Below, piece after piece: positions 43,463 to 53,700 of a DNA stretch of 64,000 nucleotides. Below the pieces are notes generated by a model. That model saw only the letters and a list, made by a program, of their open reading frames with translations, did not search any database and was not told where the DNA came from. Position 1 is the stretch's first letter. Each line of letters begins with the position of its first letter. Position numbers and translations under genes: made by a program. This DNA comes from Conus ventricosus. Lineage: Eukaryota; Mollusca; Gastropoda; Neogastropoda; Conidae. The DNA lies in the NCBI GenBank assembly GCA_018398815.1, contig CM031604.1:54748485-54812484 (forward strand), written 5' to 3'.

Positions 43463-44462
43463 NNNNNNNNNNNNNNNNNNNNNNNNNNNNNNNNNNNNNN
43501 NNNNNNNNNNNNNNNNNNNNNNNNNNNNNNNNNNNNNNNNNNNNNNNNNNNNNNNNNNNNNNNNNNNNNNNNNNNNNNNNNNNNNNNNNNNNNNNNNNNN
43601 NNNNNNNNNNNNNNNNNNNNNNNNNNNNNNNNNNNNNNNNNNNNNNNNNNNNNNNNNNNNNNNNNNNNNNNNNNNNNNNNNNNNNNNNNNNNNNNNNNNN
43701 NNNNNNNNNNNNNNNNNNNNNNNNNNNNNNNNNNNNNNNNNNNNNNNNNNNNNNNNNNNNNNNNNNNNNNNNNNNNNNNNNNNNNNNNNNNNNNNNNNNN
43801 NNNNNNNNNNNNNNNNNNNNNNNNNNNNNNNNNNNNNNNNNNNNNNNNNNNNNNNNNNNNNNNNNNNNNNNNNNNNNNNNNNNNNNNNNNNNNNNNNNNN
43901 NNNNNNNNNNNNNNNNNNNNNNNNNNNNNNNNNNNNNNNNNNNNNNNNNNNNNNNNNNNNNNNNNNNNNNNNNNNNNNNNNNNNNNNNNNNNNNNNNNNN
44001 NNNNNNNNNNNNNNNNNNNNNNNNNNNNNNNNNNNNNNNNNNNNNNNNNNNNNNNNNNNNNNNNNNNNNNNNNNNNNNNNNNNNNNNNNNNNNNNNNNNN
44101 NNNNNNNNNNNNNNNNNNNNNNNNNNNNNNNNNNNNNNNNNNNNNNNNNNNNNNNNNNNNNNNNNNNNNNNNNNNNNNNNNNNNNNNNNNNNNNNNNNNN
44201 NNNNNNNNNNNNNNNNNNNNNNNNNNNNNNNNNNNNNNNNNNNNNNNNNNNNNNNNNNNNNNNNNNNNNNNNNNNNNNNNNNNNNNNNNNNNNNNNNNNN
44301 NNNNNNNNNNNNNNNNNNNNNNNNNNNNNNNNNNNNNNNNNNNNNNNNNNNNNNNNNNNNNNNNNNNNNNNNNNNNNNNNNNNNNNNNNNNNNNNNNNNN
44401 NNNNNNNNNNNNNNNNNNNNNNNNNNNNNNNNNNNNNNNNNNNNNNNNNNNNNNNNNNNNNN
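43463..44462. other. Assembly gap of 1000 N
   Basis: There are exactly 1000 undetermined bases. It separates P1 from the tandem retroelement units. Very long open frames that cross it (up to 472 codons) are artefacts of the N run. Confidence 0.99.
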
Positions 44463-45545
44463 GGAGTGAAGAAAGTCCATGGTGGGTCATCATGGAACTT
44501 GGACAAATCATTACACATGACTCCAAGGTCTATATCTGTATTGGTCAAATGGGGAAGAATACAAATTCTCATGGATGGAATGAAACTGGGGAGGTCATCA
44601 AATTTCTGTCGGAACCTGGGGTAAAAACCCCAGTCATATTCAGAGTTTAGGGGTTCAGAAGAGAGATTCAAACAGTAGTTTATGTTTCAGCCGACGGTTC
44701 GAGAAGTATGGTTCTCGTGCCTCAGCATACGGCTGTAAACACGGATGGTACGGAATGCACCCAGACAGAGTCGAAGCCCCTGATAGAGTGGATGGGATCT
44801 CGATTTTTCAGATAGGAAGTTCTGGCCGAGCCGTAGACTACACACCCATAGTTCAGTTTGGAGCAGACCAGAGCCCTGTAAAGATGGAAAAGAGTTTTCT
44901 TATCAGCGCCCCAACCCGTGTGAGCCACAACTCGCAGAATGTTCAGTGCTTTCCGACATGCAGTTTTTAATGCTGGAATAGTTGATTTGTCCATACGAAT
45001 TTCAGGACGGACAAAGAACTGATGAAAACTGGGAAAATGGATACAGTGTGTTTTGGTGGTTGAAAAGGTAAATCCATTTTCCTCGGCCCACGGTCGGATC
45101 CTATCCACACAAACTTGGAGTCGACGCTGTACACTGGCATTAGAGGCTCCAACTGCATAGAGTGCGAAGTCATTAAGAAACAGAGAGGACTCGGAACCCC
45201 GGTTTTTACTGAACTGACAATCTCGTTAATTTTAAAACTGACCAGCGCAGGAGAAAGAATGCTCCCTTGAGGTACACCGAACTCCTGCTCATGGATCTCA
45301 GACAGCGCGGTGTCAATACAGACTGGAACTGCCAATCAGCCAGGAAGTTTTGAATAAATACATGCAGATGACCAGATGACCACGAAAACCAAGTTCATGA
45401 AGATCCATAATTAATTCCAATTTTCCAAGTGGTATCATACGCTTTCGCCAAATGGAAAAAAAGATGGCAAGCACATGTTTATTAATGAAGACGTTGCGGA
45501 TGGTTTCAAAACGGGACTAAATGGCCAACGTAGAATCGGTGGCAT
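44463..45545 (-). pseudogene. Non-LTR retrotransposon reverse transcriptase fragment (unit A)
   Basis: On the minus strand the order is RFETIRNVFINKHVLA, LAKAYDTTWKIGI (motif A block, about 45470-45430), QEFGVPQGSILSPALVSFKI (about 45289-45230), FLNDFALYAVG (motif C at 45166-45180), RPWAEENGFTFSTTKT, and LYRALVCSKLNYGCVVYGSA (about 44890-44830). The arrangement matches the RT of the element at 12354-16483, but the sequence belongs to a related, distinct family. Motif C reads LND where VDD is usual, and motif A reads LAKAY where LEKAY or LDKAY is usual. The frame is interrupted repeatedly and enters the 1000-N gap. Confidence 0.88.
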
Positions 45546-46133
45546 CGGCGATGTGGTTCCACCGTGATGAAGCGCTATCTGTCGGGCAGTCCTCAAAAGC
45601 CTTGTCAATGGCTCTGGCGAAGCTGCGTTGATTCGGGGATCTCCCTTCTGCTTGGAGCGATGGATTCGCCTGTGCCGCAGACGCACCTTGCTGCCGACCA
45701 GGGAGTTGTCAGTGTCGCAGTCAGCACTGGTAGCTGCGGGCGACGAGCACTGGATGAGAAATTGTCTTCGGGAGATCACAAAGTCCATGCCAATGACGGG
45801 ATCTGGGTTCTCTCCAGGATACTGTGGTGGGGGCTTGGTAGGGAAGAGTGTTCGTGATAGAGGTCGTGGAAGGAGCAAAGCTCAAGTAGCCACTGGCCGT
45901 TTTCGTTATGCAGTCCATTGCGTCAAAAGCGGTTGAAGGCCAGGTGATCTGCAGCGTCTACAGTGGCTCCAAGGCCAATAGAGGCAAAAAACTATTGTAT
46001 TACCTGTGTCAAGAAAGAAACAGGAATTTTGTAGGTTACCTTTAGAAACACGTCTCGGTGCTGCGAGGTGGCCAATTTGCTGATTGAGAATGACTGGTTG
46101 AGATAGGTTAGCAGCTGCTGAACCATGCTATGT

Positions 46134-46186
<53 letters not shown>

Positions 46187-46690
46187 CGAATAATAAACGT
46201 GTAGGCGGCCGCTTATTCCTTTGGATCATGCGAGAGTATTTTGAAAGAGGTCTGACGATGGCGGTTTTTAGAGCTAGCAGATTTGACTTCTGTTAACGCT
46301 TGAAGTAAATCGTCCAGAACCTGTTGGACGAATGAAATCGGCGGAAGATCGAGGGACATGAAGTGGATTTTGGTTCCATTCATGAAGACGTCTTGTTATG
46401 GGCAAGACAAGCCGAGACTCAAGCCGAAACTCATCAACGCTGATGAGCTGAGTTGCCGCCCTTTATCAAAGTTGTCCATCGTGTTCCTGCGTACTGTACC
46501 CTCGTGCCAAGAACATAGAATTCACAATATGAATTTAATGAACTTGGGAACCATCTCACAAAAGGGAAGTGTTTACCAAGGGGTGATACGCAGTGTGCTT
46601 GCGTACAAAGCTGTAATGATTTTTGTACTCACGGATGAAGATTTTATGCCGAGCCCAGTCTTAAATTGTTCCTTGTCATGCTTAGCTCAG
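45546..46690. other. Spacer of unit A with GT microsatellite
   Basis: No domain could be assigned. The minus strand between 45890 and 45550 may be more of the retroelement upstream of the RT core, and the minus strand near 46330-46260 reads PPISFVQQVLDDLLQAL, which is protein-like but unplaced. A pure (GT)n run occupies 46136-46182. Counterparts in unit B lie at 48263-49545. Confidence 0.5.
46136..46182. repeat. GT microsatellite (unit A)
   Basis: An uninterrupted (GT)n run of about 47 bases. The unit B counterpart (about 48930-48999) is interrupted. Confidence 0.95.
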
Positions 46691-47240
46691 TTCAGTACTA
46701 TCATTTATATAAATGACCTATCTAACCACACTTCAATGGCATTAAGCAGCAAGCCTACCTATCACTGGTCCGCCCAACCCTTGAATACTCCAGCTTTGTT
46801 TGGGACCATAAAGAAGCTGGAAACGATCCAACGCCGAGCTGCTCGATGGGTCCCCCCTCGACACCGGAAAACCTCCAGCGTGCATGACATGCTTAGAAAC
46901 CCTTCAGTGGCCCCCCCGCACAGAACGAAGATGAAAGGCGCGACTAGTGAACTTTTACAAATACCACAACGGAAGCCACATTAACACATGCCACAAACCC
47001 TCTCAGAATCCCTCTGCACCCAATACCGCAACGGAAGCCTTATTAACACATGCCACAAACCCTCTCAGAATCCCTCTGCACCCAAAGGAACCCGACGGTC
47101 CCATCCAGCAGCATACCACCTTTCCAGCTGAAGACCCTCTATCGACAAATCTTTCTTCCCCAGGACCATACCGACTGGAACAGCCTTCATGCTGAGATTG
47201 TCCTCAGCCCCACCCTGGAGGGCTTCAAATCCCTAATCTG
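46690..47240 (+). pseudogene. CR1-like LINE RT C-terminal fragment (unit A)
   Basis: In changing frames the sequence gives YLSLVRPTLEYSSFVWD, KLETIQRRAARWVPPRHRKT and SSVHDMLRN, then LLQIPQRKPH / TFYKYHNGSH and, near the end, DWNSLHAEIVLSPTLEGFKS. These are the conserved C-terminal blocks of CR1/L2-type reverse transcriptases widespread in invertebrate genomes (LVRPxLEYasxVWdP, QRRAARFV, DWNxLP). The first half of the protein is absent. A repeated ~70-bp block (ACACATGCCACAAACCCTCT) occurs near 46985 and 47046. Confidence 0.82.
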
Positions 47241-47439
47241 ACCCCCCCCCCCCCCCCGAGCTAGTGATATCTTTACGATACGAGGCTAATTCAAACCAGA
47301 TCTCAAGAGTGAAGATAGTCCATGGTTGGTCATCTGGAACTTGGACAATCATTACCATGACTCCAATGTCTATATCTGTATTGGTCAAATGGGGAAGCAA
47401 TACGAATTCTATGGATTGGAATGAAATGGGGAGTCCTCA

Positions 47440-48262
47440 AATTCTGTCGGGACCTGGGGTAAAAACCCAGTCATATGAGAGTTTAGGGGTCAGAAGGAGA
47501 TTCAAACAGTAGTTTGTTTCAGCGACGGTTCGAGAGGTATGGTTCTCGTGTACCTCAGCATACCGGCTGTAAACACGGATGGTACGGGAATGACCAGACG
47601 TAAGTGAAGCCCCTGATAGAGTGGATGGGATCGCGATTTTTCAGATAGGAAGTTCTGGCGAGCCGTTAGATACACACCCATAGTTCAGTTTGGAGAGGAC
47701 CAGAGCCGTAAAGATGGAGAAGAGTTTTCTTATTCAGCGCCAACCTGTGAGCACAACTCGCAGAATGTTCAGTGCTTTCTGTAATGCAGTTTTTAATGCT
47801 GGAATAGTTGATTTGTCCTGACGAATTGCAGGAGGACAAAGAATGATGAATAACTGGGAAAAATGGAGTTAGTGTTTTGGTGGTTGAAAAGGTAATCCCA
47901 TTTTTATTTTTCCTGGCCACGGTCGGATCACATCCACTCAAACTTGGAGTCGACGTTTACATGGCATAGAGGCTTCCAACTGATAGAGTGCGAAGTCATT
48001 AAGAAAAGAGAGGTCTCGGAACCCCGGTTGTTTACTGAACTGGTACAATCTCGTTAATTTAAAACTGCCAGCGCAGGAGATAGATTGCTCCCTGAGGTAC
48101 ACCGAAACTCCTGCTCATGGATTCATACAGCGCTGTGTCCTATGCAGACTTGGAACTGCAATAGAAGGAAGTATTGAATAAATACATGCAGATGACACGA
48201 AAACCAAGTTCATAATTTTCTTAGAATTACAATTTTCAAGTGGTATCTTACGCTTTCGCCAA
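47440..48262 (-). pseudogene. Non-LTR retrotransposon reverse transcriptase fragment (unit B)
   Basis: This is the counterpart of 44463-45545. Visible minus-strand blocks include NGITFSTTKT, SGQINYSSIKNCITESTEHS and the same motif-C region (the complement of GAAGTCATTAAGAAAAGAGA near 47991), again encoding LND. It is more fragmented by indels than unit A. Confidence 0.8.
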
Positions 48263-48929
48263 ATGGAAAAAAAAGATGGAGCACATGTATATAATGAGAC
48301 AGAGTTGCGGATGTTGGGTTTCAAAACGGGATAAATGGTCAACGGTTGAATCGTTGGTGGATCCGGCGATGTGGTTCACCCGTGATGAAGCGCTATCTGT
48401 CGGCCAGTCTCAAAAGCCTTGTCAATGTCTGCGATGCTGAGTTGATTCGAGGATGTTCTACTTGGAGCGGATGGATTCGCTGTGCCGCAGACGAACTCGC
48501 TGCCGACAGGGAGTCGTCAGTGTAGCAGTCAGCACTGTGGTAGTGGCGGGCGCGAGGCACTGGATGAGAAATTGTCTTCGGGAGATCCAAAGTCCATGCC
48601 AATGTCGGGATCTGGGTTCTCGCCAGGTTACTGTGGTTGGTGGTTGGTAGGGAGTGTTCGTGATAGAGGTCGTGGAAGGAGCAAGCTCATGTAGCCATGG
48701 CCGTTTTCGTTATGGCAGTCCTTGCGTCATAAGCAGTTGACAGGCCGGTGATCTGCAGCGTTACAGTGGCTCCAAGACCAAAGAGGCAAAAATATTGTAT
48801 TACAGTGTCAGAAGAAACAGGAATTTCGTAGGTTACCTTTAGAAATCACGGTCTTCAGTGCTGTGTGGTGGCCAATTGCTGATTGAGAATGGATGGTTGA
48901 GATAGGTTAGCAGAGGTGAACCATGCTAT

Positions 48930-48999
48930 GTGTTTGTGTGTGTGTGTGGTGTGTGGATGTGTGTGTGTGTGTGTGTGAGGTGTGTGTGTGTGTGTGTGA
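48930..48999. repeat. GT-rich microsatellite (unit B)
   Basis: A (GT)n run with several interruptions, at the position that corresponds to the pure run in unit A. Confidence 0.9.
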
Positions 49000-49544
49000 T
49001 ACGATATGAAACTGTAGGCGGCCGCATATTCCTTTGGATCATGCGAGAGTATTTCGAAGAGAGGTCTGGACGATGGCGGTTTTTAGAGGCTAGCAGATTT
49101 GACAACTGCTGTTACGTTGACGTAAATCGTCCAGAAACCTGTTGGACGAATGAAATCGGCAGGGAAGATCGAGGGACATGAAGTGGTTTTGGGTTTCCTT
49201 TCATGATAGACGTCTTGTTAGGGGCAAGACAAGCCGAGACCTCAAGCCGAAACTCATACGTGATGAGCTGATCTGTTGGTTTGCCGCCTTTATCAAAGTG
49301 GTCCATAGTGTTCTGCGTACTGTCCCTCGTGCAAAGTACATAGAATTCACAATATGAATATAATGTACTTGGGCATCTAAAAAAGGGAAGTTTGTTTACA
49401 AAGGGATGTTACGCAGTGTGTTGCGTACAAAGCTTGTAGATTTTTGTTACTCACGGATGAAGATTTTTGCCGGGGCCATGTTTTTAAAATTGTTCATTGT
49501 CCATGCTTGCTCAGTTCGTACTTTCCATTTATACTGGACTATCT

Positions 49545-49707
49545 AACCAACTTCATGGCATTAAGCAGCAAGTACCTATCACTTGTCGCCCAACCTTGAT
49601 ACTCTGATTTGTTTGGGACATAAAGAAGTGGAAATCGTACAACGCGAGTGCTCGATGGGACCCCTCGCACGGAAAACTCCAGCGTGCATGACATGTAGAG
49701 ACCTTGT

Positions 49708-49779
<72 letters not shown>

Positions 49780-50145
49780 CACAGAACGAAGATGAAAGAG
49801 TGCCTAATCACCTCCACTCACTTATACAAATATCACAAAGGAAGCAACATTATCAAACATGCCACAAACGTATCAGAATCTTGCACCATTAGTATTCAAC
49901 AATGCACACAACCCTCTCAGATCCCTCTGCACCAATACGCGACGATGCTTATATTCAAACACATGACCACTAAACCCTCTCTGAAGCTCTGCCCAAAGGA
50001 ACCCGACTGGTCAATCGCAGCATACCACCTTGCAGCTGAAGGACTTATTCGACTAATCTTTCTTCCAGGACATACGATGGAAACAGGCCATCATGCCGAG
50101 ATTACCACTCAGCCCCCACCTTGGAGGGCTTCAAATCCTAATCTG
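49545..50145 (+). pseudogene. CR1-like LINE RT C-terminal fragment (unit B)
   Basis: This is the counterpart of 46690-47240. Nucleotide identity is clear at GGCATTAAGCAGCAAG, ATAAAGAAG-TGGAAA, CTCGATGG, CCAGCGTGCATGACATG and CTTTCTTCCAGGACATAC. Nearly every block carries a deletion, so the translated motifs are only partly readable. The 69-base C run lies in the middle. Confidence 0.75.
49710..49778. repeat. 69-base poly-C run
   Basis: An uninterrupted run of 69 C stands where the homologous site in unit A has seven C followed by GCACAGAACGAAGATGAAAG. It is the longest homopolymer in the window. Confidence 0.97.
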
Positions 50146-50215
50146 GAACCCCCCCCCCCCCATCCCCCCTGAGCTAGGATATCTTTACGATACGAGGTCT
50201 TCAAACCAGATCTCC

Positions 50216-50403
50216 AGAAGAGGAAAAAAAGTCCATGTGGGGTCAATAGGAAACTGGATAATTCACAACACTCAAGTGCATTGTTCGAGATGGGGGAAAG
50301 AATACGAATTCACAAAGTGAAATGGAACTGCAGTGTTCATCGAATTTCTTTTTGAACTTGGGAGTCAAAATAGTTATGCAGGTTCTGTGGTCAGAAGAGG
50401 AGA
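50216..50403. repeat. Composite unit C, partial, ending at Polinton P2
   Basis: It resembles the first ~190 bp of units A and B (AAAGTCCATGTGGGGTCAAT, TTCGAGATGGGGGAAAGAAT, GGTCAGAAGAGGAGA). The similarity stops where the Polinton terminal sequence starts, so P2 interrupts this third unit. Confidence 0.75.
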
Positions 50404-50700
50404 GAACAGTAATTTGCGCTTCTGATCACTTGCTCCTACACCGTGTTTTTGGGCGAAAGTGCCTAAAAGCGCCTTTTCCTGTCTCTGAATTAAACCAAAA
50501 AAATATACGTCCCTTAAAACAAAAATACATGTGCAGGTTATCCGTTTTTAACTATATTTACTAAAGTTGTCGATTCATGTTTTTGCTTAATCCTGTGTTT
50601 TTTCCTGATGTTTTCAATAACATCTTTTAGCGGAAACAATTTCAAATGAGTCTCTGTCTTTTCATGTGGAAATAGAATACAGTCTTGACTGTTCTTAAAA
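50404..50700. repeat. Polinton P2 left terminal repeat
   Basis: Good alignment to the P1 repeats over GCAGGTTATCCGTTTTTAAC (50533), GTTTTTGCTTAATCCTG, TTTTCAATAACAT and GTCTCTGTCTTT. The outermost 100 bp are diverged, and the terminal palindrome of P1 is not preserved beyond ACACCGTGTTTTTG near 50438. Confidence 0.75.
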
Positions 50701-53700
50701 GTATTTTTAAAACCGAGGTTATATTTGATTAAAATCACCACACTTATTCAGAATGTTTCACTGAAAGCTAGTTTCGACAAAGTGTTTTCTCTTTTTAACT
50801 ATGTTCTGCTGCGAACAGTTTTCATCTATATTAAATAGTGTCTGCGTTCCTTCAAAACAGTCTATAAACTGTTCTAGAATCACTCAGTGTATTGTAGGAT
50901 TAACTAATAATATGTTATCATCAGTCCATATAAAACCTTCTATTATGATATGCTTTGTTCAATTTAAGTGTTGGACAGAAGAAAACCCACAATATGATTA
51001 AAATTATATCGATAAACTGTTTGTAATAGGTCGAGGACAAATATGTTTTTCCTCAAAGTCTGTCCACAATCAAGAAACAAATGAGGGGTTTTTTGTCTTA
51101 AAAGTTTAACTGCTCATAGTTTTATACTAGAATTCTAATTATCCAGTTATTGTTTTTATCATTGTCTCTGTCAAATTGTTCAAGTATAATAAAATTCCTA
51201 TAAGGCCTAAATGTGTAAGATTAATCATTTCATGCTGTAAAGATTGTTTCTATTTAGGATAATATTGATTTTGTTGCTTGTTGGTTATGACTTAATATCC
51301 TTCACCATTGTGAGAATGAAAACAGTAACTTTAAGACTGTTCAACGTATAAGTTTTGCCAGCTAATTAGGAAGTCCTTTTAATAGGACGTCACTAAGCCC
51401 ACAACCCCATCCCTCTCTTATCTTTTAAGACAGAAATTTCATATATTATTGTGAAGCGTCCTAATTTCGATATGCGGATGGAACTGTAATTTTGTAGGAA
51501 GATCTTTTAAAACGTTTCTTTGTGGAGGATGTATGTTTTTTCCATTTAAGGCTTTATTTCAATCTCTTTCGACTATTGTCATTGGATAAGACTTACATGT
51601 ATAGGGCCGAGTTGAATGCTTTTCTGAAATTTTTTGACGGCCTAAAATATGTAAATGGGCTTATGAATTCAAATTTTATGTTCCATCTAAATATGGTTAT
51701 AAGTGCATTTGAGGTAGGTTTCGAACTATTTTATATTCATACTGACAACATTATTTGCTTTAGTATTGCGCGTGTTTAGTTTTAGGAAAACTTTTGTTGT
51801 CGCAACGCTTTGCGTTTATATTCACCATCTTTAGTGTATCAAAACCATACAAAGCGCCTAATCACCATTCTGTTAAAGTCCGCAACGTCTGCAAGGTCTT
51901 TTAATTCTAAAGTTATACACATTCAGGCGTAATGTAACTCCTTGTTCTTCTGGCCACGCGACATTATTTTTTAGTACGCTTATTATATTTCCAAAACAAT
52001 GTGCAGGTTATACATTTTACAACTATCGTTTTTGTCTTTGGATCTTTTATTAATGATTGACCCATCCACAAAACTAATCCTTTTAAACGTAAATTAGGGA
52101 ATTGTATAATTTCTAATGAATATGCAGCTTTCCCTGTGGAAGAGCTCTTAAACAGTTGAGGGCCTTGTCATAATAAGTTTTCATCAGTGCTAGCTCATCC
52201 AAAGATGAACATTGAGTAATGATGTAATGCGAGATCGAGGGACTTTCCTATTAAGTAGGTTTGGTTGGTGATAACTCATAAAATCTATAATTGTTAGCTG
52301 TAAAGCTCCCTAACATTTAGCTAGCTCTTTATCAAAATAGTAACCTCCTTTTCTTCAGTCTTGATGTTAAATTGTTTTTAGGATTTGCATTGTTAAGTTT
52401 GAGAGTAATGTCAAGTTATCATTGTCTTATTAGTGAGCGCAAAAACCCCGTAATAACATAAGGTATTGTTAACTCGTAACTTTGTTCCTGTTTTGTCAAA
52501 CTTTTAGACCTTATTATTTCCTGCTTCGTTATATTAACCATACGACTTTTGTAGATATTTCATGAAGTGCAACATTTGGCTCGATCGTTTTCAATAGCAT
52601 GTTCTAAAAAGAAGGACGGTCTTGGGGTTGTTATTTGTTACAAATTTTGTGAACGAAATAAAAAGCGTGCATTCATAATATTCTGATTGCAAAATATTCT
52701 GTTGGGACGCACTACAATCTTAAATATATTGCAATGGATCTTTGACATTGCTGTGTCAGATGCCTCTTTCATAAAATGGCGAGTATCCATGAAGAGCTAT
52801 CTTAACCCTATTGAAAACGGGCCACATAAGAAAGCGTGTTTAGTCATCGTTGCAGTTTTATCAGGACCAGTTAACTTTGCTGTGTTTTTGCGCATCAACT
52901 GGGTGTGGAGATGGAGTATGATGATCATTTAAATCACATGATCCTTTGGTGAGGTCAGTGTACAGATTTCATTTATATTACCTTCAGATATTTTGACTGA
53001 ACTGCGAGCGCAAGGCAATGCAACTGCATACATTTAATCCACTTAGAAATTAATAGACTTGAAGGGCTTTTGAAAGGATTTTGTACGAATTCAATATTAC
53101 ATCAAGACAGGTTTAGACAAAGTTGGATCATAATCATGGTAGGCGGACCTTTATTTTGGGGCTGCAAAACAGAAGTATAACGATGATGGGCATCTCTTTC
53201 AAAACTTTCTTTTCAGCAAAACTGTTCAGCCGGGTCCCTACGCAAGAGAATAAACAGCATGGACTAATTTTTTAGACACTTTAAGGGCCTAACTAGGGGG
53301 GAATAGACGAATAAACGACTTAATTCGCATTACGTTTGGTGTTTGCTAGGGTCACAAGCACAGGCAAGATCAAGCATAACTGATCCTTTACTGGCTTTGA
53401 CGGCAAAAACAATTACTTAGCAAATTTAGAGGACGCCCTATTCTATGTTGATTTACTTCCAAGTATTCTAGGTACAACATGTTTTACAATACGCAAGATC
53501 GAACAGTAGACATTGCTGTTGGATGGGTTTATACATGCTGCTTTGACTAGATCCAGTAAGGAATAATAATCTACTATAATAATGAAATTCTTTATAGCAG
53601 CACTGACGAAGGGTGGGAAAAACGACTAAATTCTGAGCAGTAATATTACAAATCACAAAGAAACCAAGTAAGTCATCCAAATCCCGAGTCAAACCAAAAG

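Larger units (their letters stand above)
44463..47306. repeat. Composite tandem unit A (about 2.85 kb)
   Basis: The unit starts (after the gap) GGAGTGAAGAAAGTCCATGG and runs through a minus-strand RT fragment, a GT microsatellite, a plus-strand CR1-like fragment and a short C run (47242-47257). It then repeats from 47307 (unit B) and again, partially, from 50216 (unit C). The same order and orientation in A and B indicate a tandem duplication or an assembly duplication. Confidence 0.85.
47307..50215. repeat. Composite tandem unit B (about 2.9 kb)
   Basis: It repeats unit A in the same order: RT fragment (-), spacer with GT run, CR1-like fragment (+), and a C run at 50150-50168. Compared with unit A it has many one-base gains and losses, and its CR1 part is interrupted by a 69-base C run (49710-49778) where unit A has CCCCCCC. 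Confidence 0.85.

Noticed and set aside
43253..44671. Very long open frames on both strands (341-472 codons)
   Set aside because: They exist only because the 1000-N gap has no stop codons; the flanking readable parts are short.
49539..49892. Poly-Gly and poly-Pro proteins
   Set aside because: Translation of the 69-base C run inside a decayed LINE fragment.
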